From Taxillus chinensis (lineage: Eukaryota; Streptophyta; Magnoliopsida; Santalales; Loranthaceae), in assembly GCA_023512835.1 (NCBI GenBank), contig CM042086.1, forward strand, positions 9,685,955 through 9,749,954: a DNA stretch of 64,000 nucleotides. The letters are read 5' to 3'. Both the position numbers and the translations under genes were made by a program. This document shows, piece by piece, positions 23,778 through 36,078 of this stretch; position 1 is the stretch's first letter, and each line of letters starts with the position of its first letter. The notes below the pieces were generated by a model. The model was given only the letters and a program-made list of their open reading frames with translations, searched no databases and was not told where the DNA came from.

Positions 23778-26540
23778 TCAAAAACAAGTCAAAGACATAA
23801 TCTTTGTTCTGAAGCAATAACGTTTTAGATATTCTCATCTTCATCCTGTGAAAGTTAATTCCAAACCTCACAACCAGCTCTTTCGGCATGGGAAGTAAAC
23901 GGAAACTAAAGTTTTAAAAGAAAAAAACTTCTATTAACTATGCATATATCTAAAATTATTGATTCACGGCCCTCTGCCCCATTAATATCATTATTGAACA
24001 CGAACGCAACCAATTATTATAGGGATTTTTCAATTCAATTTACGCCAACATAGATGAATATGAACGCAATTGGTTTACAATTTAAATTTTAGTAAAATAT
24101 GTTTGTCAAAATTTATGTACTCATTAAATTTTTAGAAATTTAAAAATATATAAGACTCTCTCATATGGTCAAATAATATAAGATCGACCGTGTTTATGTT
24201 TTATTTGATTATGTATTATTTGATCATCCAAAATTTTGTACACAATTTTTGAATTTTGTGGGTATATATATTTTGACATGCTCTTGAAACTTATATTTTT
24301 AAGTATAAACGAGTTATTTAAAATTTTAGCAAAAAAAAAAAATGTAAGAAAATCCTAGCTCAATTAATCTTTTCCAACTATAGAATGCCTTGCTGTAAGA
24401 ATGATCTAATTATAAAATTTTCCTTATTTTGTACTTTATTAGTTTTTAGTTTTAGTTTTTTTCTCACAGTTTAGTTTTTTTTTTGTTTTTAGTTTTTAGT
24501 TTTTTTTTGTTTTAGTGTTTTTAGTTTATGTCGTGGTAATATAAAATTAATTATTTTTTCTATTTAAATTGACTGTGTTATAGATTTTTAGATTTTTTTT
24601 TAAATGTATGGACGTATTAATTTTAATATGCTTTTAATCTTGTAATTTTATAAATTATCCCATAGGATGGGTTGGACTGATTTCAAGCGTACCCAACCCA
24701 AGTTACATTTTGACATGACTATTTTATTTTATTTGTAGATGCTATTTTGTTGTTTCGGTTTTTTCGCAGATCTCGAAAGGGTTGCGTTATTTCATTTAAT
24801 TGAATTGCAGTCAATTAAAAATCAAAGGTTAAAAAGTATGGATGGATCCATGAGAGCAGAGCTGTGAGGGGTAAATTAAGACAGCTTTGACATATTGTCT
24901 GGATAATATCATCTTATGATCACTTGCTATTATTGTTACTGTCTATTTGAGTATTACGTGCTGCCTTGGGTATGGTGGTCACAATTTCATTATTGTACCG
25001 CAGCAGTATATGCTAGCTTGATAAACCTTCCCTCAATTCAAATATATTGTTTCACTCTCAAAAATAAAAGAAATTAAAAATAAGAGAGAAAAAAGGTTAA
25101 AGATTCTTTTGTTAGAGGTTTAATTCTAGAACTCCTCTTTAGAAATTTGGATTTAGGTAGTAAACAATTAAATTGTACAACCTTTGCAAATTTGATAACA
25201 AAACAAAACAATTTTTAAAGAAACTTACAATAATCCTTAAATCTTTTCCTTTTTTTTCTCCCTTAGGCACTCTTAAATTATTTTGATCCTTCAAAATATT
25301 TTTTAAAACCCTTTTCTTTAAATTACTTTTAAAAAATAAACTCTTTTAATTCCTTACAATAATTTCAAATTTTTTGCCGAAAGCTTTTCAATTTTTTTTT
25401 CAAAAATAAACTCTTTTCAAAGTTTTTCTTTGTCATATTAAAAAACACACAAAAATATTTAAAAAATCTTAAATCTTTACTTCTCTTAGACATTTATTTT
25501 CAACTTGTGGTGATTCCAAAAATATCATTCAAATGTCGACAGAAGGAATAACCCAAGAACGAATGATGGAGGGATAGTGGTGCAAAACGTAACGGTAGGA
25601 TATGGCATGTTGGTGTCAAATAATGAGTTTCAATGGTGTAATGTACTAATGGTGTAGAGCGTTTCCTTACAAGGACATGATTTCTTGCTCCTCAACGTCT
25701 ATTCATCGGCAACATGGGGGCTTACAACCTTGCAGCTCTCCGCACCCTACAACAATTACGATCCGTATATAGAGAGAGAGTGTGTTTTTTCTTGTCTTTT
25801 CTTTTCCAAAAAGGCAAACTTTTAAATTTTATTGAAGAAGACAGAAAAGGAAAAGGGTGAAACGAAAAAACCACAAAGAGAAAATAACAAATAAGCCTTA
25901 GCTCTCACTCAAACCCCCAACCAAAAATTGAGCAACCAAGAGAGAGGCCTTTGCCTTATATTAAAAAAAAAAAAACAGAGACCAAACACAGAAACCCAGA
26001 AGGCCAGAACCAAACTAAAAAGCAATTCTTCTGCTTGTTTTGGCCTACGGCTGCTGTTCTTTTAGCCTTCTCTTAGCCGATTTTGAAAACACCAAAACTC
26101 GTACTGTGTAGTATACATAATTAATTTATTGTTTAACGTATCTTTTGGCGGAAGAAAAACGAAAACAAACTAAAATTTTAAAATGAAATAAAATTGGAGG
26201 ACCTATTTATTTGCCTTTTAAATAAAATACTAAAATAGTATTAGTGTTACTGTTATATCGCAGGAAGACCAAACTATCGACTGGATTCGGCTGCTCAAGA
26301 ACATCTCCTACACCCCCAACATACAACCTGGCCTCGTACTAGGAAAATAGTTTTTGTAAAGTTTTACACTTTTATTAAATAGATTCTAAAGTGTTGGTAA
26401 CTGAAGTTTTAAGTCGTCATAATTGGGATGGGATTTATAGCCCTCTATTTGCAAATTGAAAAAACGGTGTCAATTTGATGATGATTGTTTGAGACGTTTA
26501 ATTGTTAATATTTAAATTTTTTAGACAATTATTGAAAAGG
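23778..26540. repeat. Spacer between A and B, shared with units C and D
   Basis: 24000-24720 aligns with 36290-37030 and partly 44875-45190. About 24760-25140 aligns with unit C (45220-45330) and, inverted, with about 60500-60830. 25140-25860 aligns, inverted, with 63290-64000. 25860-26540 aligns with 37030-37680. T-rich and purine-rich simple sequence is common. No gene was recognised; it is ancestral upstream DNA of the receptor unit. Confidence 0.6.
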
Positions 26541-26859
26541 TAATGATGCTTTGTCGTCATCACCACCACCACCACACAATTATGGAAAAAACGGGGTCAA
26601 TTATTGAGAAGGCAATCCAAACACAACTGGGCCATTCAGATCAGAAGAAGACGAAGAAGTAGAAACCTAAAGTCATCAAGTCAGTCAACCGATCGATTCC
26701 CGTCCAAACGGGGCAATTAATTCCCATTTTTTGTCATCATCCCTGCACCCCCACCACCACACAGACATGTTCAACCACCATCAATAAATAAATACGACAT
26801 GTTCCCCTTCCTTCGTATTACTAACTACTATATTCGTTCGCACATTAACACAACACACC
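26541..26859 (+). promoter_or_regulatory. Promoter/5' UTR of MIK2-like copy B
   Basis: Carries the promoter blocks seen in the other copies: actgggccattcagatcaga, gaagaagacgaagaag, ccgtccaaacggggcaatt and a CA-rich stretch, followed by acacaccatg at the start codon. Confidence 0.5.
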
Positions 26860-29800
26860 ATGTCGTCCTCCTCTGCCATTAAATTTAAAAAAACACTCTC
26901 AACCCTGCCCTTCCTCTTTTCCATCCTTGCCCTTCCATTTGCCGCCGCACCTTCCGATGCAACTCACGAACCAGCAGCAGCTGCTGCTCTTCTCCGGTGG
27001 AGGGCCACCCTGGACACCCACAGTCAAACTGCTCTGTCCTCTTGGGCTCCTGCAACCAACCCCTGCGTCGTCAACTGGACCGGAATTGCCTGCACCTGCC
27101 CTCACCGCATTGGCATCGGTATCGGTTTTGGTACGTACGACTGCATCGTCACTCATATAAACCTCACCAACTTGGGCTTGCATGGCACCCTCCAAAACTT
27201 CAGCTTCGTCTCTTTTCCCTCCCTCCTCACGCTTGACCTTAGCAATAACCATCTCTTCGGTACACTTCCCTCCCGCCTTGCCATTCAAACCTTGACCACC
27301 CTCTCCCTGCGTAAGAACCAATTCTCCGGCCCCATTCCCCATGGTGTAGGAAAACTGACATCACTCAATGTTCTTGCCCTGTCATATAATAATCTCACTG
27401 GGCCCATCCCAACTTCAATATGTGATTTGGTCAAGTTAACGGTCCTATACCTTGGTGAAAACCAACTCTCTGGCTCCATTCCTTACGAAATAGGAAACCT
27501 TACATCACTCGATCAGCTTAGCTTGTTTAATAACCGTCTTACAAGGGCCAATTCCAACTTCTATAGGTTACTTGGACAAATTAACCGTACTCTACCTCTA
27601 TGGTAATGAACTCTCTGGCTATATTCCTTGTGAAATAGGAAACTTAACATCACTTGATGATCTTCGTTTATATGATAACTACCTTATAGGGCCAATTCCA
27701 ACTTCTATAGGTTACTTGAGCAGTTTAACCAAACTCTACCTCTATAATAACAAACTCTTTGGCTTCATTTGTCATGAATTAGGAAACTTGACATCACTCG
27801 TTATTCTTGAATTGGCTTATAACAAACTCACAGGGGCCAATCCCAACTTCTATAGGTTACTTGGACAAATTAACCATACTCCACCTCTATGATAATGCAC
27901 TCTCAGGCTCTATTCCTTATGCATTAGAAAATTTGACATCACTCGTTGATCTTGATTTGTCCGAGAACCACCTCACGCATGAATCCCAACCTCTATAGGT
28001 TACTTGGACAAATTAACCACCCTCTACCTCCATCAAAACAAACTCTCTAGCTCCATTCCTCACAAATTAGGAAACTTAACATTACTCAATGAACTTGTCT
28101 TGTCGAATAACAACCTCACAGGGCCAATCCCAACTTCTATAGGTTACTTGGACAAATTAACCATATTCTACCTCTATGATAATGCACTCTCTAACTCCAT
28201 TCCGTATGAATTAGGAAACATGTCATCACTCAATCAACTTAGCTTGCGCAAAAACAACCTCAAAGGATCAATCCCAACTTCTATATGTTACTTGCACAAT
28301 TTAACTATACTCTACCTTTTTGATAACGCGCTCTCTTCCATTCCTTATGAAATAGGCAACTTGACATCACTCAAGCGCCTTGACATTTCACACAATAATT
28401 TGATGGGATCAATTCCTATTTCAATAGGTTACTTACATAACTTAAACTCACTTTCTCTTTCGAGGAACAAACTTTCCGGCCCCATTCCTCATCAAATAGG
28501 AAACTTAAGATCACTCGATTCACTTAAACTGTCAGAGAACAACTTCACAGGAAAGATTCCACCAGAAATCGGGGAGGCTACTCAACTACAAAGGCTAAAC
28601 TTCTCCTCAAACAAGTTCAAGGGGCAATTCCAAAGGAACTAGCAAAATTGAAATTATTGTTTGAGCTTTTTCTTGACAACAATATGCTCTCATGTAGCAT
28701 TCCAGTAGAGATTGGGACACTATCCAATTTAGAAACTTTAAACCTGGCTGCAAATGACTTGAATGGCATGGTTCCCAAGCAAATCGGGGATTTGGAGAAA
28801 CTCTTGTTTTTAAATTTCAGCAATAATAGGCTTACAAGCACTATTCCCACCGATCTGGGCAAATTAGAATCTTTGCGAAGTCTTGATCTAAGCCAAAACA
28901 GGTTGCTAGGCTGCATACCATCGGAGTTCAGCAAGATGAAAAGACTAGAAATTTTGAACATCTCACATAATCTACTCTATGGTTCAATCCCATATCGTTT
29001 TGAGGACCTGGTAAGCCTAACATCCATTGATGTATCCTACAATAAATTAAAAGGCCCTCTTCCCAACGGCAGGCCTTTTGGAATGCCTCATTGGATTCTT
29101 ACAGAAATAATTCGGGACTGTGCGGCAACGTCACGGGGCTAGAGGCATGCCCGTCGATTATTGCAACCACCAAAGAGAAGGGCAATCAAAAATTGATCAT
29201 TTTGATTACAAGCATTTTCTCTGCCTCCATATTTCTACTCCTCTTAATTACGGTCGCGATTCGTTATATTGTTCACCGAGGAAAGGGTGGCGTGGAGAAC
29301 CCATCAGACGCCGAAAATGGAAACCAAACAAGTGGAAACGTGTTTACAGTATGGAGGTTTGACGGGAAGATGGTCTACGAGCGCATCCTTGAAGCAACCG
29401 AAGAGTTCCACTCTAACTATTGTATTGGAGTGGGCGGACAAGGATCTGTTTACAAGGTTGAGTTGACAGTGGACCAGGTTGTCGCCGTCAAGAAACTTCA
29501 CGGTTTCACTGGTGCAGAGATGGCCAGCTCGAGAGCTTTTGAGCGTGAAATTCATGCATTGACAGAAATTCGCCATCGTAACATCGTGAAGCTTTGTGGG
29601 TTTTGCTTACACCCTAAGCACTCCTTTTTGATTTATGATTTCATCGAGAGAGGGAGTCTGAGGAATATATTGAAGGATGAGGAGCAGGCAAAGGAGCTGG
29701 ATTGGAGTAAAAGGGTCAATGTGATCAAGGGTGTTGCCACTGCACTATCTTACATGCACCATGACTGTACACCCCCCATAATCCATCGAGACATATCCAC

Positions 29801-30513
29801 CAATAATGTCCTGTTGGATCTTGATTATGAACCTCGTGTCTCTGATTTCGGGACAGCAAAGCTTCTGGAAGCTGACCCATCGAGTTGGACTTCAATTGTA
29901 GGCACGTACGGGTATGGAGCGCCAGGTAATATAGTAAATTAAATCATTCACTGCTACCTTATTAGGCTAATTTGTTTGTCTACTGGATGTGGATGTGGAT
30001 GTGGATGTGAATGTGGATATGATTGAATTGTCTCTTTTGCAGAGCTTGCCTACACCCCTTTGTTATAATATAATCTTTCTCATTTAATTTGACTGACTCA
30101 ACCTCTCCCTTATTTTGATTTTTGTGTCTTATGAGTGTGATAAAATTGTGTTTGTAGAGCTTGCGTACACAATGAAAGCTGATGAGAAGTGTGACGTTTA
30201 CAGCTTTGGAGTGGTGTCAATGGAAGTGCTCATGGGAAAGCATCCCGGAGATCTCATTTCATCCCTGTCATCATTATTTTCATCATCAACAACATCAACA
30301 ACACCATCTCTTAATGAAATGTCATTGAACGATGTTGTGGACGAACGCTTGTCTTCTCCGACCGGTCAAATTGCAACAGAAGTTTTCTTTCTTTTCAAGA
30401 TAGCATTTTCATGCTTGCAAACCAATCCCCAAGTCCGACCTACCATGAAACAGGCTTCTCATCTATTATCAATTGAGAAGCTCTCGTGGACGAGTCATTT
30501 TCCAAAACCTTGA
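26860..30513 (+). pseudogene. Copy B: MIK2-like LRR receptor kinase, frameshifted
   Basis: The same receptor type as A. An intact 248-codon opening frame gives signal peptide (LPFLFSILALPFAAA), LRR N-cap (NPCVVNWTGIACTCP) and the first six or so LRRs. Breaks follow near 27541, 27830, 27975, 28622 (NKFKGQFQRN then stop) and 29075 (cctttt, one T short, as in A). Downstream pieces give further LRRs, the transmembrane helix ([18 protein letters not shown]) and a kinase with [28 protein letters not shown] and SDFGTAKLL. Exon 1 ends at 29925, the intron is 29926-30157, and exon 2 starts [18 protein letters not shown]. The C-terminus is altered by another small indel (ends HFPKP). It is not expected to make a receptor, although the opening frame could encode a secreted LRR fragment. 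Confidence 0.88.
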
Positions 30514-31404
30514 ATAAATGTCTGGAATTAAAAATGCGATAAGGTACACTCCTGTGCAAAATTTCCTGTTTTTTTTTCTTTTTGTGTTTTCGTTTTGACA
30601 TGCAATCTATTTCTTTTCTTTTGCTTATGCTTTTCAGCTGCTTATTGAGTTCTTGGACATCTTGTGATAAGGTACACTCCCTTGGTACGGATCATGTAAA
30701 ATATAAGAAAAATATAAATATGACATCGCTGCAGATTATCTCTGTAATTATTTTGTCTTGTATCAGCAATATATTTTAAAGCCTAGTATTCTTCATGTAT
30801 TTTAGAAGTTTTGTTAGTACTCCATCCATTTCCATTTTTAACTTGGATATTTACTTGGCAGAATTGTTACAACAAGCCGACTTCGAATTCAAGCATTAAA
30901 TACACAATAGAAACAACCAAGAAATGTCGTGAATTCACTCAACAAGTCACAAAATCAAAAAGTTAAAAAGTTTGACACTCAGGAGTTACAAAATTGATAA
31001 TAATTTGTTATATTGCTTGAGTACTAATTAGATGAAAAATGGACAGTCAATTTTACAATCACTACATTGTAATTATAATAAAAACTGCATTGACTTCATT
31101 GAAATTCTTCCAAGCAGTTTCATGTTGTTGCGATTAATAATAGTTGGATTAAACTTGTATCCTGCTATCTTGGTGCTATATTTGCAGACCAATGAATCCA
31201 AATCACTTGATGATAATGGGCTTCTAATCCAAAGATCCAAAAAGCTCTTTTGAAAATATTAAATTTTTTAAGGTTGGTATAAAGTAAAATTCGAGAATCT
31301 AACATCATAGTAGGTGAGGGATGAAGCTAATTTTTTGCGCCAATTTTTTTTTCTAAAATATTAGTCATTTCTAACAATATATTTACATCACCAACATCTG
31401 AAGA
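30514..31404 (+). other. 3' tail and flank of copy B
   Basis: 30514-30780 is the conserved 3' tail of the receptor family. 30780-31290 is AT-rich flank shared with units 0 and C. This copy lacks the MITE of unit C and the solo LTR and palindromic insertion of unit 0, so it serves as the empty-site reference for all three. Confidence 0.6.
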
Positions 31405-31745
31405 TAGTGGTCATTGAAAAGTTTGTCAAAATATTTTTATTTTTCTTTAATATTGATATCTTTTATTAAAACCTTGTAATTGCAGTCTCTAATACACTTC
31501 AAAGTACCTAAATGTTTAATCTTCTTCTCCCTCATTGAATCAATTCTATAGATATCTTTTTCTCTCTCTTTAGAGTCTAAATGCTTATACAAATTTTGTT
31601 ACATCCTAACCTCATTCACAGCTTTCTTGGCCTCTTTCTTAACTATTTTATAGTTCTTAAAATTTACTTCATCTCTATCCTTATCGAGACTTCTATAATA
31701 CATCAATTTATTCTTAATAGTTCTCTTTACTTTCTCGTTCCAGCG
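31405..31745 (-). mobile_element. LINE ORF2 fragment in unit B
   Basis: Minus-strand translation gives WNEKVKRTIKNKLMYYRSL, then NYKIVKKEAKKAVNEVR, then YKHLDSKEREKDIYRID and VLIKDINIKEK...YFDKLFNDH. This order is typical of the linker between endonuclease and reverse transcriptase in plant LINE ORF2 proteins. In-frame stops (after NEVRM and after IKEK) show it is dead. No endonuclease or RT catalytic motifs are included. Confidence 0.7.
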
Positions 31746-32452
31746 TAATGTGTCCTTCTTTTGGAGGAGTTATAAATGCGACAATCTCCTACCTTTGATA
31801 AGGAGTTGATGCTTTCGATTGGCATTAGAAAGTCCTTCGTAGATTGAAGTAGTTTCACCGAGCATGTTTTGCCCTACATTATTGTGATGACTTTACATTC
31901 TACACTTTTAAGATCTATCATATGAAGCAATTTCTCCAAGCTGAGTATTGTACTAAGGATTTGGGTCAATATTTGATATTTTCTTGGAATTCAAGTTGGA
32001 CTTGGATGGACATTAAAAAAACATAAATTAGGAGATTAATGAGTGAAAACACATGTATTGGAGCCATACCTTATGAACATGATAATAATAATCATGTTGA
32101 ACATACTAAGTGTGGCTGGGATTATTGGAATCAAGCCTATCGAACTAGCTGTGGATCCAAGTTTTGAAACTTAAAGCTTAGCATGTGTGAACTGCTTGAT
32201 GATTGTTGGAAGCATCGAGATTAATGTATAAATTTAACATTTCACTATTAGGAGGCGTGGAGTGATCGATTATGGGCGCTGCACATAATTCATTGGATAT
32301 TGTGTCGAGTATCATAGAGTGCTTGAGGAATGATCTGATATGTGTAGAAACTTTTTTTTTTTTTGAAAGGAGTGTCCTAGCCTTTGGCTAGACTAATCTG
32401 TACCTAAGGAGGCCAACCCCACAACCACCCATGATGTAAATCATGGGATGTC
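31746..32452. repeat. Unit B 3' flank shared with unit 0
   Basis: Aligns with 12665-13345 of unit 0, with a roughly 75-base extra segment at 32273-32347. Ends at the TRIM target site. No gene seen. Confidence 0.55.
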
Positions 32453-33088
32453 CGGAGTGTTAGGATCGGGCCAAGGCGCAAGCCCACCCGCATGTCGCAA
32501 TATTGTCCGTTTTGGGCTCGCCACATTGGCCCGCACGGCTTTAAAACGCGTTGTGACATTTCTAGGCTTGCTCCACCTTATAAACCCCTTGGCCTTCCCC
32601 AAATCTTTCCATGTGGGACAATACTTCCCAACAATCTCCCCCTTTGTCACACATCGAACCACATCATAGGACACACCTATGGATCTGAGCTGCCACCATG
32701 TGAGACTGTCATGGAATTTTCCTTGCAGCTCCCCCTCAATCCACACCCGATTGAGATCATACTGATTCGATCATCTGGTGACAGGGGTTTGTATTCCAAT
32801 CCAATACCGCCGCACACCACGGGACACGCCGCTCGACTACACCATGCCGAGAAGACTTTCGATATCATGAAACACCTTTTCTGGGGCCAACCAGGCTCTG
32901 ATACCACTTGTTAGGATCGGGCCAAGGCACAAGCCCACCCGCATGTCACAATATTGTTCACTTTGGGCTCGCCACATCGGCCCGCACGGCTTTAAAACGC
33001 ATTGTGACATTTCTAGGCTTACTCCACCTTATAAACCCCTTGGCCTTCCTCAAATCTTTCCATGTGGGACAACACTTCCAACACGGAG
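32453..33088 (-). mobile_element. Complete TRIM retrotransposon with 5-bp target duplication
   Basis: Two near-identical direct repeats, 32458-32633 (176 bp) and 32909-33083 (175 bp), each start TGTTAGGATC and end CCAACA. Reading on the minus strand, the 5' LTR is followed two bases later by a perfect initiator-Met primer site (TGGTATCAGAGCC, 32906-32894), about 275 bp of non-coding internal DNA, and a purine tract (AAAGGGGGAGA) before the 3' LTR. The element is flanked by CGGAG on both sides (32453-32457 and 33084-33088). Unit 0 shows the unoccupied site at about 13343. No gag or pol is present, as expected for a terminal-repeat retrotransposon in miniature. Confidence 0.93.
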
Positions 33089-33773
33089 ATGATTGGATGA
33101 TACTTAAGTAGCATCACATAATGGATAAACCATCTTCTTCTTAGATTGATATGTAGACCAAGATGATTGGATGTCCTTGATTGAAGGTTTATCTCTGGCT
33201 ATTTAGGGGAAGCTTTGTGTGAGAAGACTTTAACACCAGGCAGTGGTGAGATTGAGTGCAGGAGTGAATTACTAAGGCAAGGTCCATCTCATGCTCCCAT
33301 GGTTGGGAATTTCGTTGGCTGTTTTGGGTTGTCTTCATCAAATTATTCTATTTTGCGATGAACAAACGTGCCTATTCATTTTACTTCCAATCTAGTATTT
33401 CAGGAGCCAATGAAACATTGATGTTAGCCATAAAGTTTGTCAAAAAATCGAAAGGTGAAAATAAGAAATCATTCTCTAAACCCTTTCATTAATTTTTAAC
33501 ATATTAAAGCCTTTTGTTATATTAAAAGTTTCAATTGCACCTCCCTCAATTGGTGTTCCATTCATTCAATATTTGTTTTGTCATTTACTATCTAAATTTA
33601 TTTATACAAAATTGCCTTTGAAGTTACTCAAAATACTTGTCTTTTATATGCAATGGACAAAATCCAAAGTTTTTTCATTTCAGCCAATGGCTAAGCCTTT
33701 TGGATTTCAAGTCTAGTATCCTGAAAAATAGAATCTGAGTAAAAAGGACATCACGATGACATGTAGGTGTGTG
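33089..33773. repeat. Unit B flank after the TRIM
   Basis: Continues the alignment with unit 0 (13346-14037). Open frames are short and not shared in frame; no gene is supported. Confidence 0.55.
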
Positions 33774-34840
33774 TAGCAATTTGATTTCTTTGTCTGCTGA
33801 GAAATATGTTGGTTTCAGTGACGACATTCAGGAGAGCAGAGGGAAAATAAAATCAGTTGTTTGAACATGGGCTATGGAGATGTTTCATGCCTCAGTAACA
33901 AAGAGTGATTTGATTTGAGATATAGGTTGCTCTCATGGATCAAGCACATTATAATAAACTTCTGTTAACAACAGTTATTTCCTTGAACTAAATTGAGTGC
34001 GTTCAGAATACGTTCATAGATGGTATTTGTACACAGTTTCTGGTTTTAGTTGATAAGCCTGTGTTTTTTGTAAAAATTGTACGAGCTTCTTGTGGTTGTA
34101 ATTAGCCTTTTAGTCTTTAGTTAAATATTCAATTACTTAAGGAGTCGAACTTGATTGATGGTACTTGCAGGCAGTTTATTTTTCAAACTTATATGCACCC
34201 GAACAACTGATTATGAATGTGAAAGATGCAGAGAAGTGGGTGGGTTGCATTTTATGAGGGTAGTTATAATAATTTGACCTCAAGCTGTATAATTCAGACT
34301 TCTGTCTCCCTAAATTTAATGTTATCCCTTTTGAATTTGTGCCAACTGCATTGATATGGATCTTGTGACCTCTAATACTGTTCATTGCTGATGATATATA
34401 ACATATGTTTGTACATAATGCATAATGCATAAAATTTAGAAGGATTTTTTTTTTTTTTTGAACTAATATCTAGCACTACCGTTTTCATTTCTCTCCATGA
34501 AATAGAAAGCTCCCTTGAATTGGTTGGTTTTGTTTTGAAGGCACCACCTTCTTTCAAATCTTTCCAACAATTAGACAGCTCCCCCGAGTGTTTTTGGTTT
34601 TAAGTGCTACAATCTTTATAGGTTGCTATGAGTGGATAAATGGTTATCACGTGAAACATTCTATTGTGTTTATTTATCCATTTCAACTCATGAAGGATAT
34701 GAAAACCGATTAGATTCACACTATTCTTGATGCATGTGTGACTGGCATTAGACTTGTGATGTTCTGTAGAAAATGGGTTGATTCTTTTCATAATTAGTGA
34801 GGTTCTCACTTTTACTCCATTAGATTGCAGTTAGAGGTCA
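33774..34840. repeat. R1 segmental repeat, copy in unit B
   Basis: Third R1 copy, full length relative to unit 0, with the 63-codon minus-strand frame retained (34600-34809, extended by a few codons). Confidence 0.7.
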
Positions 34841-35409
34841 ACATATTGTATTATGACAGAAATCCATACCATTCTCAAATGTATGCGGGAAATGAGTGAA
34901 GCTACCATATGATGTTCATTTGAATGCTCATCTTGCCAAACAAATTTGTTCCCCTCACCCAAATCTGTAAAATTGATTGATTAATTTAGAACCAAAATCA
35001 TAATAGTTGAAATCAATTCATAAGCCATTAATCCCACTCCCAAATTTTTATCCACCTAGTTGATTAAGATAATTTTAAGTAGGCAACACAATATAGAAAC
35101 TACTAGGTGTAATTATAATATTAAATTTACCACATACTGTTGTGTTGTTAATAAACAGAACATAAACCTAACGCATCTCGTTAGGAAGCGAAGGGAAGGG
35201 TGGCAATTTTGTATGGTAAAAAAAAAGGTTAACCAGTCCCCTTTTAATTAAAAATAATAATTAATTTAAAAAAATCTGTCATTACATGACCTGCTAAAAT
35301 CTACCAGCTTGTGCCTGTGAATCATTGAATATTTCTATAGTAGCCTTCATGATGATTAGGAGGAATTATATTTTGTGGGTCCATCAAGAGAACCCGAAAC
35401 GTTTCTTTC
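34841..35409. repeat. Unit B flank between R1 and the transporter fragment
   Basis: Aligns with 22561-23123 of unit A. No gene seen. Confidence 0.55.
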
Positions 35410-36078
35410 TCAAAACGAGCCATTCCCTGTGATCCACAACCAGCCCAGAATAACACCCGAACAGATTCCAATAAGAAGACACAACACCAACAGATTGCCC
35501 AATGCATTCGCATCTGGTCCCTACAAAACCAAAGCCAAAACAAAAAAAATTCATGTCAGCTCGATCCACTGGAGAAGATGTTCTGCATGGCACACGTGCG
35601 CCAGGAAGTTGAAAGAAAGGAAAAAAAAAAAACCTTTATAGCCTTGTGGTGCTGCTGTAAAGATGCCGACAGTGAGGTGTCCATTGGTTAATCCCAACAA
35701 GGATGTGAACATTATCATCCAACCTTTATCCCAGTGTCTTGCGGTGAAGTAGAATGCTGGAATGAGTAAGACACGGGAGAGATATGCAAGCATGAGGCCT
35801 TTCCGGGAAACCAACCTCACGAACCGCAACATCGGAGTGTACCTCCCTACTAGATCCCACGCATTGTACATTGCAACCAGAACAACAGCATACCTGAAAA
35901 ACACCATCATCATTAGTTTGTAAAAAATACCACACGCATGAAGTTCAAAATCAGTTGGGCCAAATGAATAAATAAATTGAAAAGACAAAAAAAATTGATT
36001 CAATTTGGAAGTTGCTTCATCATAAAGTAAGGCTTACCAATCACCCAACTTGTGTGTTCCTGTATTCTCATACAAAGA
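35410..36078 (-). pseudogene. Equilibrative nucleoside transporter 3'-end fragment, copy 2
   Basis: Paralogue of the fragment at 23124-23777. Exon about 36078-36038 (LYENTGTHKLGDW), exon 35893 to about 35641 (YAVVLVAMYNAWDLVGRYTP, IPAFYFTARH, GLTNGHLTV, APQGYK) and exon 35520-35410 (GPDANALGNLLVLCLL, GWLWITGNGSF, stop). It keeps the DLVGR segment lost from copy 1. An extra A at the end of the middle exon (TATAAAG instead of TATAAG before GT) puts the last exon out of frame. With no upstream exons in the window it is a fragment, duplicated together with the receptor unit. Confidence 0.8.
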
